DNA of 64,000 bases from an uncultured Shimia sp. (GTDB taxonomy: Bacteria > Pseudomonadota > Alphaproteobacteria > Rhodobacterales > Rhodobacteraceae). The position numbers were made by a program, and so were the translations under genes. Positions 25,538 through 33,326 of the stretch are shown here, in pieces; the stretch's first letter is position 1; each line of letters starts with the position of its first letter. Under the pieces are notes generated by a model. It did not search any database and was not told where the DNA came from. It worked only from the letters and a program-made list of their open reading frames with translations. Where the stretch lies: positions 1 through 64,000 of the forward strand of contig NZ_CANMJE010000006.1 in the NCBI RefSeq assembly GCF_947498095.1. The letters are read 5' to 3'.

Positions 25538-26658
25538 TGAGCGCCAGCGCCATCCATTCTGCCGAGGATGCCCGTCGCCTTGCTCGGCGGCGGCTTCCGT
25601 GGATGGTGTTTGATTATATCGACGGCGCGGCAGGGCAGGAAACCGGCGCCGCGCGCAATCGTCAGGCGTTGGACACGGTCACGTTGCGTCCGCGCATTTT
25701 GCGTGACGTCAGCCAGCGGTCACTGGCGGTTGACCTCTTTGGTGCCCCGGCAGAACGCCCCTTTGGTATTGCGCCGATGGGGATGTGCAATCTCGCAGCA
25801 CCCGGTGCCGACTTGATGCTTGCGCGTCTGGCCGCGCGCTACAACGTGCCTCATGGGGTTTCGACCGTGGCCTCAACTCCACTGGAAGAGATCATCGAAG
25901 AAGCGCAAGGTCACGCGTGGTTCCAGCTCTATTTCAGCGGCGATGGCACTGGCACGTTCAAGTTGGTCGACCGGGCCAAGGTGGCGGGTTATCAAACGCT
26001 GGTGTTGACCGTAGACGTGCCCGAGGTCGGGCGGCGTCCGCGCGAATTGCGCCACGGCTTCAAAATGCCGTTTCGCATTGGGCCCCGGCAGCTTGTTGAC
26101 TTTGCCCTGCATCCGCGCTGGTCGCTTTCCAACCTTGTACATGGCAAGCCGCAGATGGCGAATTTTCTTGAGCCTGGATACGAGTTCGACCGCACCGAAA
26201 GCCGCGCGCGGGCCACTTGGGACACCCTTGCGCGATTGCGCGACGCGTGGCCCGGCAAGCTTGTGGTCAAAGGTGTGCTGGATGTTGAGGACGCCAAGGA
26301 CCTGGTCGCGGCCGGGGTCGATGCGATCCAGGTTTCAAGCCACGGCGCGCGCCAGCTTGAGGCGACACCGGCACCCATTGAGGCCTTGGCAGCGCTCCGT
26401 GCTGAACTGGGCGACTCCTTTCCCTTGTTTTATGACAGTGGCATTCGCTCAGGCGAAGATATCCTCAAGGCGATCACCCTTGGCTCGGATTTCACCTTTG
26501 TGGGCCGTATCCTGCAATTTGCCATCGCAGCAGCGGGTGAACGCGGTCTGAACGCTCTGTGGGAAACCCTTAGCGACGAGTTGAGCATCGCAATGGCCCA
26601 GACAGGGCGGACGTCATTGCGTCGTCACGAGAACCTGACCTCTGCCTTGCAGCTTTGA
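25537..26658 (+). CDS. FMN-dependent alpha-hydroxy acid dehydrogenase (candidate sulfolactate dehydrogenase)
   Basis: A 373-residue LldD/glycolate-oxidase-fold protein. Expected active-site residues are Tyr27 (VFDYIDG), Tyr132 (WFQLYFS), Asp160 (LTVDVP), Lys245 (LVVKGV), His269 and Arg272 (SSHGARQ) and Arg304 (DSGIR). Two family hallmarks differ: the usual NHGGR reads SHGAR, and DGGIR reads DSGIR. As the last gene of the hpsN-comDE operon it is the best local candidate to oxidise sulfolactate to sulfopyruvate, the step otherwise missing here. The function is inferred. Lactate or another 2-hydroxyacid remains possible. Confidence 0.82.
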   Translation: MSASAIHSAEDARRLARRRLPWMVFDYIDGAAGQETGAARNRQALDTVTLRPRILRDVSQRSLAVDLFGAPAERPFGIAPMGMCNLAAPGADLMLARLAARYNVPHGVSTVASTPLEEIIEEAQGHAWFQLYFSGDGTGTFKLVDRAKVAGYQTLVLTVDVPEVGRRPRELRHGFKMPFRIGPRQLVDFALHPRWSLSNLVHGKPQMANFLEPGYEFDRTESRARATWDTLARLRDAWPGKLVVKGVLDVEDAKDLVAAGVDAIQVSSHGARQLEATPAPIEALAALRAELGDSFPLFYDSGIRSGEDILKAITLGSDFTFVGRILQFAIAAAGERGLNALWETLSDELSIAMAQTGRTSLRRHENLTSALQL

Positions 26659-26754
26659 AAATTTGTGTTAGGTCCCAGCTTGTGCCATCCAGATATGGTT
26701 TTTGAACAGCCGTTGTGTGTCTGAAACACCCAGCGACGTTGCGATGAGTTGAAC

Positions 26755-27774
26755 ATGGGCGATCAGAAAACCCCACAATCCCTGCGCCAAAGCGCAAGAC
26801 TGTCTGTCGCCCCGATGATGGACTGGACGGATCGTCATTGCCGTTATCTGCACCGGCTGATGTCGCGCGAGACTTTACTTTACACCGAAATGGTCACTGC
26901 ACCGGCCTTGGTTCGGGGTGGGGCTGTGCATCTGTTAGAGTTTAATCCCGAAGAACATCCGGTTGCTTTGCAGCTTGGTGGCTCGGATCCGGTCGAACTG
27001 GCCAAGGCGACCCAAATTGGCGCGGCGCTTGGCTATGATGAGATCAATCTTAACGTTGGTTGTCCCTCGGATCGTGTGCAATCGGGAACTTTCGGCGCCG
27101 TTCTGATGAAAACGCCCGATTTGGTGGCCGAATGTGTCGCAGCCATGATCGGCGCCAGTTCGGTTGAGGTCACAGTCAAGTGCCGTATCGGGGTTGATGA
27201 TCAGGACGCGCATGAGGTTTTGCCCGCGTTTCTTGAGACCGTCCGCGCCGCCGGGGTCAGCCGGTTCACTATCCATGCGCGCAAGGCGTGGTTGCAGGGG
27301 TTGAGCCCCAAGGAAAACCGCGAGATCCCGCCGCTGGACTACCCGCTGGTCCTGGCGATGAAATCCGCCTTTCCGGACCTGCACCTTTCGATCAACGGCG
27401 GCATCGCCTCGCTGGATACCGCGCAAGAGTTCCTTGATGCGGGGCTGGATGGCGTGATGATTGGGCGCGCGGCCTATCACGCGCCCGCTGACATTCTGTT
27501 GAACGCGGATGCGCAGATTTACGGAACTGGACATTTCACTACGGCTGAACAATCTGTGCTGGACATGCTGCCCTATATTGAGCGCCACCTTGCCAGCGGG
27601 GGACGTCTGCACCAGATTACCCGCCACATGCTGGGGCTGTTTGCCGGACGTCCCGGTGCACGGATGTGGCGCCGGACTTTGTCCGAAGGCGCCTCGCGTC
27701 CCGGTGCAGGGCCAAAACTGGTGCTCGAAGCGTTGGCTCATGTGCAGACCGCAATAGAACACGGTGCGGCGTAA
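26755..27774 (+). CDS. dusA: tRNA dihydrouridine(20/20a) synthase DusA
   Basis: DusA reduces U20/U20a in tRNA using FMN and NADPH. The 339-residue protein has LSVAPMMDWTDRHCRYLHRLMS at the start, NLNVGCPSDRVQ with the catalytic Cys, VKCRIG, FTIHARKAWLQGLSPKENR and INGGI, all matching DusA. The ATG at 26755 is preferred to a TTG two codons upstream. It starts about 100 bases after the sulfonate operon and probably has its own promoter. Confidence 0.94.
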   Translation: MGDQKTPQSLRQSARLSVAPMMDWTDRHCRYLHRLMSRETLLYTEMVTAPALVRGGAVHLLEFNPEEHPVALQLGGSDPVELAKATQIGAALGYDEINLNVGCPSDRVQSGTFGAVLMKTPDLVAECVAAMIGASSVEVTVKCRIGVDDQDAHEVLPAFLETVRAAGVSRFTIHARKAWLQGLSPKENREIPPLDYPLVLAMKSAFPDLHLSINGGIASLDTAQEFLDAGLDGVMIGRAAYHAPADILLNADAQIYGTGHFTTAEQSVLDMLPYIERHLASGGRLHQITRHMLGLFAGRPGARMWRRTLSEGASRPGAGPKLVLEALAHVQTAIEHGAA

Positions 27775-27801
27775 TCCGCGCGCCAAGAGGGAAGGGGCAT
27801 C

Positions 27802-28626
27802 ATGCCTGAAATGAGTATTTTGCTGCCGCTGACGGCCATGTTGATGGTCATCGGGGCCTTTGCCGGCGTGCTGGCCGGATTGTTGGGAGTTGGCGGCGGA
27901 ATTATCCTCGTACCTGCCTTTTTCTATGCTTTTCAGGTGCTTGGGTACGGTGGTGAGCAATTGATGCAGGTGTGTCTTGCGACATCATTAGCAACGATCA
28001 TTGTGACCTCGGTCCGCTCTGTGCTCAGTCACAACAAGAAGGGCGCCGTTGACTGGTCGATCCTGCGCACCTGGGCACCGGGCATTGCGGTTGGCGCGAT
28101 TTTGGGCGTGCTGGTCGCGGCCTCGCTGCGATCCATAACTTTGCAGGCGATCTTTGGCTGTCTCGGGATTGTAATCGGCCTCTATCTGGGGTTCGGAAAA
28201 GAACACTGGCGTCTTGGACCAGAGATGCCCAAGGGCCTCAAGCGTGCAGTGCTGAGCCCGATTGTAGGCTTCATGTCGGTTCTTATGGGCATTGGCGGTG
28301 GCAGCTTTGGCGTGCCGCTGATGGCGCTGCACAATGTTGCCATCCACCGTGCCGTGGCCACCGCAGCCGGGTTTGGTGTGCTGATCGCAGTGCCCTCGGT
28401 GGCAGGCTTTCTTTTGCTCGATGTTTCAGAGGATTCGCGCCCACCTTTCACGTTGGGTGCCGTGAACATTCCAGCCTTTCTATTGATCATCGCAATGACG
28501 CTTCTGACTGCGCCCATTGGGGTTAAAATTGCTCATGCGATGGACCCAAAACCATTGCGGCGCGTGTTTGCGGTATTCCTGACCTTGGTGGCGCTCAACA
28601 TGCTGCGCAAAGCTTTTGGATGGTAA
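27802..28626 (+). CDS. TauE/SafE-family sulfite exporter-like membrane protein
   Basis: A 274-residue protein with about eight membrane helices and the repeated family motif GVLAGLLGVGGGIILVP near the start and GIGGGSFGVPLM in the second half. Members export sulfite or organosulfur anions in sulfonate-degrading bacteria. It lies 28 bases after dusA and about 1.1 kb after the sulfonate operon, so sulfite export from DHPS breakdown is plausible but not proven. It overlaps the next gene by seven bases. Confidence 0.88.
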   Translation: MPEMSILLPLTAMLMVIGAFAGVLAGLLGVGGGIILVPAFFYAFQVLGYGGEQLMQVCLATSLATIIVTSVRSVLSHNKKGAVDWSILRTWAPGIAVGAILGVLVAASLRSITLQAIFGCLGIVIGLYLGFGKEHWRLGPEMPKGLKRAVLSPIVGFMSVLMGIGGGSFGVPLMALHNVAIHRAVATAAGFGVLIAVPSVAGFLLLDVSEDSRPPFTLGAVNIPAFLLIIAMTLLTAPIGVKIAHAMDPKPLRRVFAVFLTLVALNMLRKAFGW

Positions 28627-29390
28627 GCCTTGGGGCAAAAGGCTGGGTATCCCTGCCGTTTGATCCTGAGCTAAAGCGATGGGCCGAAAGGGCCAACCAC
28701 TATGCCGAGTCAGCCATGTCCGATCCGGCGCTGGCGCAGTGGTGGGTTTGCGAGAACACGTGGTTCGTTGGCGTCGATGCGCTGAACAATGACTCGGTGG
28801 GAACCTTGCCTGACGGCACCGCATTACCCAAAGCTCTGGCCCGTGACTTGAGCAACAGCTTCGGCGTTTATCCCTTTCACAAGGCACAAGTTTCCGTCGC
28901 GACTCCGGGTTATCCAAAGCCGCGTGTAGGCGAGAGTGAGGCGGGGTTTCGCTATCGTTTGAACCGAGCTGCGGCGCATGTGGATGGGGTTAAGCCCGAA
29001 GGTCCTGAGCGGCGTCGCATGATCAAAGAGCCGCATGCCTATGTCCTTGGGTTGCCACTGAATGACGCCCCGCCCGAGGCCGCGCCTTTAGTGGTGTGGC
29101 AAGGAAGCCATGAGATCATGCGCCGCGCAATTAATGATGCGCTAAGCCCTCATCCCACCGAGACTTGGGGCGACGTGGACATCACCGACATCTATCAAGC
29201 CGCACGGCGAGAAGTGTTTGAAACCTGCCCCCGTGTCCCAATCCATGCCCGTCCGGGAGAGGGGTATCTCATGCACCGGTTGTCCTTGCATGGCGTGGCG
29301 CCGTGGCAAGGGCCTGATCACGGGGATCGCAGGATCGCCTATTTCCGCCCGGCGATGACATCAGCGCAAGACTGGATCGAGCAGTCCTAG
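28620..29390 (+). CDS. PhyH-like putative 2-oxoglutarate/Fe(II) oxygenase
   Basis: A 256-residue protein. AAHVDGVKPEGPERRR supplies a His-x-Asp pair (about residues 120-122). YLMHRLSLHGVAPWQGP, with RRIAYFRPAM behind it, supplies a distal His and Arg in the spacing of phytanoyl-CoA dioxygenase-like enzymes. This is motif-level evidence and the substrate is unknown. It overlaps the TauE gene by seven bases. Its stop shares CTAG with the convergent DUF1289 gene. Confidence 0.65.
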   Translation: MVSLGAKGWVSLPFDPELKRWAERANHYAESAMSDPALAQWWVCENTWFVGVDALNNDSVGTLPDGTALPKALARDLSNSFGVYPFHKAQVSVATPGYPKPRVGESEAGFRYRLNRAAAHVDGVKPEGPERRRMIKEPHAYVLGLPLNDAPPEAAPLVVWQGSHEIMRRAINDALSPHPTETWGDVDITDIYQAARREVFETCPRVPIHARPGEGYLMHRLSLHGVAPWQGPDHGDRRIAYFRPAMTSAQDWIEQS

Positions 29391-29632
29391 CGGGCCATGC
29401 GCGATGCACGGCCGCCGCGGCGTTTGCGCAGACGTGGGGCGCGAGCGGGCAGTTCATCCAGAATTGCGCTGCGCTCGTCATTGTCCATCTTTGACCAGCG
29501 TGTGATCTCGTCAATGCTGCGCAGGCAGCCTGTGCAGATACGTTCTTCGGGATGAACCACACAAATCTGGATGCACGGGCTCTCGACCTCTTGTCGTTGC
29601 CAGACGCTGTCTTTTTCTGCCTTGCTGCTCAT
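29387..29632 (-). CDS. DUF1289 cysteine-rich small protein
   Basis: An 81-residue protein with the DUF1289 core SPCIQICVVHPEERICTGCLRS, EITRWSKMDNDER and four cysteines (probable metal site), then a strongly basic tail. The ATG at 29632 overlaps the ruvX stop by four bases; an upstream in-frame start at 29785 would lie inside ruvX. It is the last gene of a ccmI-ruvX-DUF1289 operon. Function unknown. Confidence 0.88.
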   Translation of the reverse strand: MSSKAEKDSVWQRQEVESPCIQICVVHPEERICTGCLRSIDEITRWSKMDNDERSAILDELPARAPRLRKRRGGRASRMAR

Positions 29633-30111
29633 GATGCGGCCCTTAGATGTCCCAAGCGATCCAATGCTCCCTGCAGGATATAGGACGCGGCAACGTGATC
29701 GATTACCTCTGAGCGACGCTTGCGAGTCGTATCCGCCTCCAAAAGCGCCTTTTCGGCAGCAACGGTGGACAATCTTTCGTCCCAAAAGCCAATCGGAATC
29801 GCCGTGAGCTGGGCCAGATTGCGGGCAAAGGCGCGGGTCGATTGCGCGCGTGGACCTTCCGAGCCGTCCATATTGCGCGGCAATCCAAGGATGATGCCGC
29901 CAATGCTGCGCTTGTCGATGACAACCAGCAAACGCGCGGCATCGACGCCGAATTTCTTGCGTTTTACGGTTTCTAGCGGCGTCGCCACAGACTGAAAGCT
30001 GTCAGAGACCGCAACCCCGATGGTTTTGGTGCCGAGATCAAGCCCCATCAAAGCCTGCGTGCGGGGCAAAGCCGCGGCAAGATCTTCGATAGCCTCGAAT
30101 ATGTGGATCAT
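29629..30111 (-). CDS. ruvX: Holliday junction resolvase-like RuvX (YqgF)
   Basis: A 160-residue RNase H-fold protein with LMGLDLGTKTIGVAVSD (metal-binding Asp), GGIILGLPRNMDGSEGPRAQ, WDERLSTVAAEKALLEA and EVIDHVAASYILQ, the full YqgF motif series. It is implicated in 16S rRNA 5'-end processing and possibly recombination. The ATG at 30111 overlaps the ccmI stop by four bases, so the longer in-frame start is rejected. Confidence 0.93.
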   Translation of the reverse strand: MIHIFEAIEDLAAALPRTQALMGLDLGTKTIGVAVSDSFQSVATPLETVKRKKFGVDAARLLVVIDKRSIGGIILGLPRNMDGSEGPRAQSTRAFARNLAQLTAIPIGFWDERLSTVAAEKALLEADTTRKRRSEVIDHVAASYILQGALDRLGHLRAAS

Positions 30112-31337
30112 TGGATCACGCCAGCGCTCTGTGCGCCGGCACGCACAGTGGCGATGGCATCGTCGTTGCCCGCAAAGACCTGTTGGGCCTCGGCCCAGAT
30201 CGCGGCGGCACGTTCCCCTTCGCCCAGAACTCCGTAGGCCCCGATCAGACGGGCCCATTCCTCGGGGCTGCCACCTTCGGTCGCCAGACGCTCGCTCAGG
30301 GTTTCAACCATGCCGCGGATCATTTCCTGCCGGTCTTCAGCACTCATCTCTCCGGCGGCCTGCATGTCCTCGGCGCTGGGGCCAGACAGGGCAGGGGCTT
30401 CAACCGCGGGCATTTCAAACTTGACGCCTGCTTCCCATGCCAGCTGTTCGATGTTGGCACGGATCGGACCAAGCCACGGGGCGTCATGCGGGCCTTCGCG
30501 CAAAAGTTGTTCCCACAGGCCAAAGGCCAGATCCTGACGGTCGTTCTGGATCAGCATCAGGCCCCAGTAATAGCGTGCAATCGGATGGCCGGGTTGGCGT
30601 TCCATGGCGCTGCGCAACGAAGCTTCGGCCTCGGGCGAGACATAGCCTTGCGCGGCAGAGATCATCAGCTCTGCATGGCTGACATAGTCGTTGGGCGAGG
30701 CGTCGTCGCCCTTGAGGCGTAGGACTTCGCCCTGCGCAATGTAGGCCGCTTTGTCATTGCCAAGGTTGGCCTCATTGCGGGCCAACAGTTGATGCCCCTG
30801 CAAATCGTCAGGGCGGTCGGCAACGGTTTGGCGCAGCTTTTCGATCAAGTCGGCGTAATCACCTTCGGGAACATTTGGCGTCACCGGGGGCAGGTCAGCC
30901 TCATAGTCTGCCTGGCTGGCGCGGTTGGCATGTTTTTCCTTGGCAGCATCAATGCGGGCTTCCAGCGGGAAATCCGCGTAACCCGGCGCCCCGATATTCC
31001 AATACAGACCCAAGCCACCACCGATCAGAACCAGCGCCATAAGTGCCGCCATGATCAGCCCAACAGTGCGAGGTTGTCCGCCCGTGTCGCCGCCCTCTTT
31101 CAGCTGCGCATCCGCCGCAAGGATACGGCGCGAGACTTCGGCGCGCACTCGATCTGCATCTTCCTCGGCAATCACGCCACGGGCCAGATCGCGGTCCACT
31201 TCCTTCAACTGGTCGCGATAGACACGCAGGTCATAAGCCGCAGGCGGCTCTTCCCCGGCGCGACCACGCATCAGGGCCAGAATCAAGAGGCCGGTGATGG
31301 CCAAGGCGATCAGGCTGACAACGATCCAGAATAACAT
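30108..31337 (-). CDS. ccmI: Cytochrome c biogenesis protein CcmI
   Basis: CcmI is an apocytochrome c chaperone of the Ccm system I. The 409-residue protein begins MLFWIVVSLIALAITGLLIL (first helix) and has a cytoplasmic segment with LRVYRDQLKEVDRDLARGVI, the family leucine-zipper-like region. A second helix lies near residue 105 (VGLIMAALMALVLIGGGLGLYW). A periplasmic TPR region follows. The ATG at 31337 is the only start matching family N-termini. It heads the ccmI-ruvX-DUF1289 operon. Other ccm genes are not nearby. Confidence 0.92.
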   Translation of the reverse strand: MLFWIVVSLIALAITGLLILALMRGRAGEEPPAAYDLRVYRDQLKEVDRDLARGVIAEEDADRVRAEVSRRILAADAQLKEGGDTGGQPRTVGLIMAALMALVLIGGGLGLYWNIGAPGYADFPLEARIDAAKEKHANRASQADYEADLPPVTPNVPEGDYADLIEKLRQTVADRPDDLQGHQLLARNEANLGNDKAAYIAQGEVLRLKGDDASPNDYVSHAELMISAAQGYVSPEAEASLRSAMERQPGHPIARYYWGLMLIQNDRQDLAFGLWEQLLREGPHDAPWLGPIRANIEQLAWEAGVKFEMPAVEAPALSGPSAEDMQAAGEMSAEDRQEMIRGMVETLSERLATEGGSPEEWARLIGAYGVLGEGERAAAIWAEAQQVFAGNDDAIATVRAGAQSAGVIQ

Positions 31338-31441
31338 GACGGCTCCTGCTAGGTTTGCCCTCCATTTATATACTGTGGGGTCATTGCAAAAGGGCAAAAC
31401 ACCGTGAGCGACGTACATGTCGCAACCGGACTGCAAAGAGG

Positions 31442-31453
31442 CGGTTTAAACCG
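31442..31453. promoter_or_regulatory. Perfect palindrome between ccmI and soxB
   Basis: CGGTTTAAACCG is a perfect 12-base palindrome in the divergent ccmI/soxB intergenic region, 63 bp upstream of the soxB ATG. A dimeric regulator of sarcosine oxidation could bind here. Evidence is symmetry and position only. Confidence 0.35.
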
Positions 31454-31516
31454 GGTAGAGCTTTGTGCAAAAGTTAAACCCAATTCAGACCCTTTCCGCA
31501 TCAGGAATCATGGACC

Positions 31517-32764
31517 ATGAGACGTTATTCAGCTTTTGCCATCGCCCGCGAAGCCGCCCGCTATCATACAGGGTGGGAACGTGCGTGGCGTTCGCCGCAA
31601 CCGAAAAAGAAATATGACGTGATTATCGTCGGTGCAGGGGGCCATGGCCTCGCCACCGCGTTTTATCTGGGCAAGAACTTTGGCATTACCAATGTGGCGA
31701 TCATCGAAAAGGGTTGGCTGGGGGGCGGCAATACAGGCCGCAACACCACGATTATCCGGTCGAACTATCTGCAGGACCCCTCGGCGGCGATCTATGAAAA
31801 GGCCCGCTCGCTTTATGAGACCATGTCTCAGGACCTGAACTATAACGTCATGTTCAGCCCGCGCGGCGTCATCATGCTGGCACAGACCCAGTCCGAAATT
31901 CGCGGCTACGAACGCACGGCACACGCCAATGCCCTGCAAGGCGTGACGACTGAATTCATTGGCCCCGAGCGCGTCAAAGAGCTGGTGCCGATCATCAACA
32001 TCGATGGGCCGCGCTATCCGGTTCTGGGCGGTCTCTGGCAGGCACGTGGTGGCACCGGTCGCCACGACGCGGTGGCCTGGGGCTATGCGCGGGCCTGTTC
32101 CGATATGGGCATGGACATCATCCAGAAATGCGAAGTCACCGGCGTGCGCCAAGAGGGCGGCAAGGTCACTGGCGTCGACACCACCAAGGGACCGATTGAT
32201 TGCGACAAGCTGGGTCTTGTGGTTGCCGGCAACTCGGGCGATCTGGCGAATATGGCGGGCTTCCGTCTGCCGATGGAGTCGGTCGCCTTGCAAGCGCTGG
32301 TCTCAGAGCCGATCAAACCCTGCATGGATGTCGTGGTGATGGCCAACACCGTGCACGGCTACATGTCGCAATCGGACAAGGGCGAGATGGTCATCGGCGG
32401 CGGCACCGATGGGTTCAACAACTACACCCAGCGCGGATCGTTCCACCACATTGAGGAAACCGTGCGCGCGCTCTGCGAAACCTTCCCCATCGTGTCGCGC
32501 CTGAAAATGCTGCGCCAATGGGGCGGCATCGTGGACGTAACCGGAGACCGCTCGCCCGTCATCGGCAAAACACCTTTGGGCAACTGCTTTATCAACGCAG
32601 GCTGGGGCACCGGCGGCTTCAAAGCCATCCCCGGCGGCGGCTGGGCCACGGCCGAGCTGATCGCCAAGGGCGAGCCGGGACCGCTGAGTGCGGAATTTGG
32701 TATGGACCGTTTCATCGAAGGCCGCTTCATTGATGAGAGCGTGGCTGCGGGGGTGGCTCACTGA
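31517..32764 (+). CDS. soxB: Sarcosine oxidase beta subunit
   Basis: The beta subunit of heterotetrameric sarcosine oxidase oxidises sarcosine (N-methylglycine) at FAD and carries the covalent FMN. The 415-residue protein has the FAD motif VIIVGAGGHGLATAFYLG near residue 38, GGGNTGRNTTIIRSNY, RGGTGRHDAVAWGYARA and the C-terminal NAGWGTGGFKAIPGGGWATAE. It starts the soxBDAG operon. Sarcosine arises from glycine betaine and creatine breakdown. A 232-base gap to soxD holds a small antisense gene. Confidence 0.95.
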   Translation: MRRYSAFAIAREAARYHTGWERAWRSPQPKKKYDVIIVGAGGHGLATAFYLGKNFGITNVAIIEKGWLGGGNTGRNTTIIRSNYLQDPSAAIYEKARSLYETMSQDLNYNVMFSPRGVIMLAQTQSEIRGYERTAHANALQGVTTEFIGPERVKELVPIINIDGPRYPVLGGLWQARGGTGRHDAVAWGYARACSDMGMDIIQKCEVTGVRQEGGKVTGVDTTKGPIDCDKLGLVVAGNSGDLANMAGFRLPMESVALQALVSEPIKPCMDVVVMANTVHGYMSQSDKGEMVIGGGTDGFNNYTQRGSFHHIEETVRALCETFPIVSRLKMLRQWGGIVDVTGDRSPVIGKTPLGNCFINAGWGTGGFKAIPGGGWATAELIAKGEPGPLSAEFGMDRFIEGRFIDESVAAGVAH

Positions 32765-32778
32765 TGCAAGCTAAGTCC

Positions 32779-32949
32779 CTATCGATCTGCGCGAAACGCG
32801 TCGCGCGCACGCTCAATATCTCTGTCAGTCTCTTTGTGGAACTCTCCGCCCCGTTCGTCGTGAATGCGCAGCCCCTTGCGCTTTTCGTAGATCGCCAGAA
32901 CGGCGCCAGCGGCCACAAGCGCACCAACTATGTAAATCAACCAATCCAT
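32779..32949 (-). CDS. Small antisense membrane protein inside the sox operon
   Basis: On the minus strand, an ATG with AGGT nearby opens a 56-codon frame: MDWLIYIVGALVAAGAVLAI (one membrane helix), then a basic stretch (YEKRKGLRIH) and a charged, helix-prone tail (KETDRDIERARDAFRADR). This is a coherent single-pass membrane protein with a cytosolic tail. It exactly fills the otherwise unexplained 232-base gap between soxB and soxD. I do not recognise a family. A plus-strand frame also crosses the gap, but its translation is low-complexity and not protein-like. Confidence 0.6.
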   Translation of the reverse strand: MDWLIYIVGALVAAGAVLAIYEKRKGLRIHDERGGEFHKETDRDIERARDAFRADR

Positions 32950-32996
32950 GTATCTGACCTATGTCGGCATGGTTTTGTCTTCAAGGGAGCGACCTC

Positions 32997-33326
32997 ATGC
33001 TAACCCTTCAATGCCCCTATTGTGGCGTCGACGCCGAGGAAACCGAACTGCACGCCGAAGGCGAGGCGCATCTGAAGCGTTTTGGCCCCGGCTCGTCGGA
33101 CGACGAGTTCGAGACCTATCTGTTCATGCGCGAAAACCCCAAGGGCGTGCATTTTGAGCGCTGGCGGCACAGCAACGGCTGCGGCAAGTTTTTTCACGCC
33201 GCCCGTTCGACGACCACACTTGAGGTTTTTGGCACCTATAGCGCGCAGACCTATGAGCCGCCGCAAGACATCAAAGACAAGATTTCGGCCAAATACCCCG
33301 GCTGGTCCTGGAGGGACTTCTCATGA
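32997..33326 (+). CDS. soxD: Sarcosine oxidase delta subunit
   Basis: A 109-residue delta subunit beginning MLTLQCPYCGVDAEETELH; the Cys-x2-Cys plus later His/Cys residues (NGCGKFFHAARST) form the zinc site seen in this subunit. The tail YPGWSWRDFS is typical. The ATG at 32997 is preferred to an in-frame start 12 codons upstream, which lies in non-conserved sequence. It overlaps soxA by four bases. Confidence 0.93.
   Translation: MLTLQCPYCGVDAEETELHAEGEAHLKRFGPGSSDDEFETYLFMRENPKGVHFERWRHSNGCGKFFHAARSTTTLEVFGTYSAQTYEPPQDIKDKISAKYPGWSWRDFS

Noticed and set aside
32764-33003. A plus-strand frame bridging soxB and soxD
   Set aside because: Its translation is not protein-like, and the minus-strand frame in the same gap gives a coherent membrane protein.
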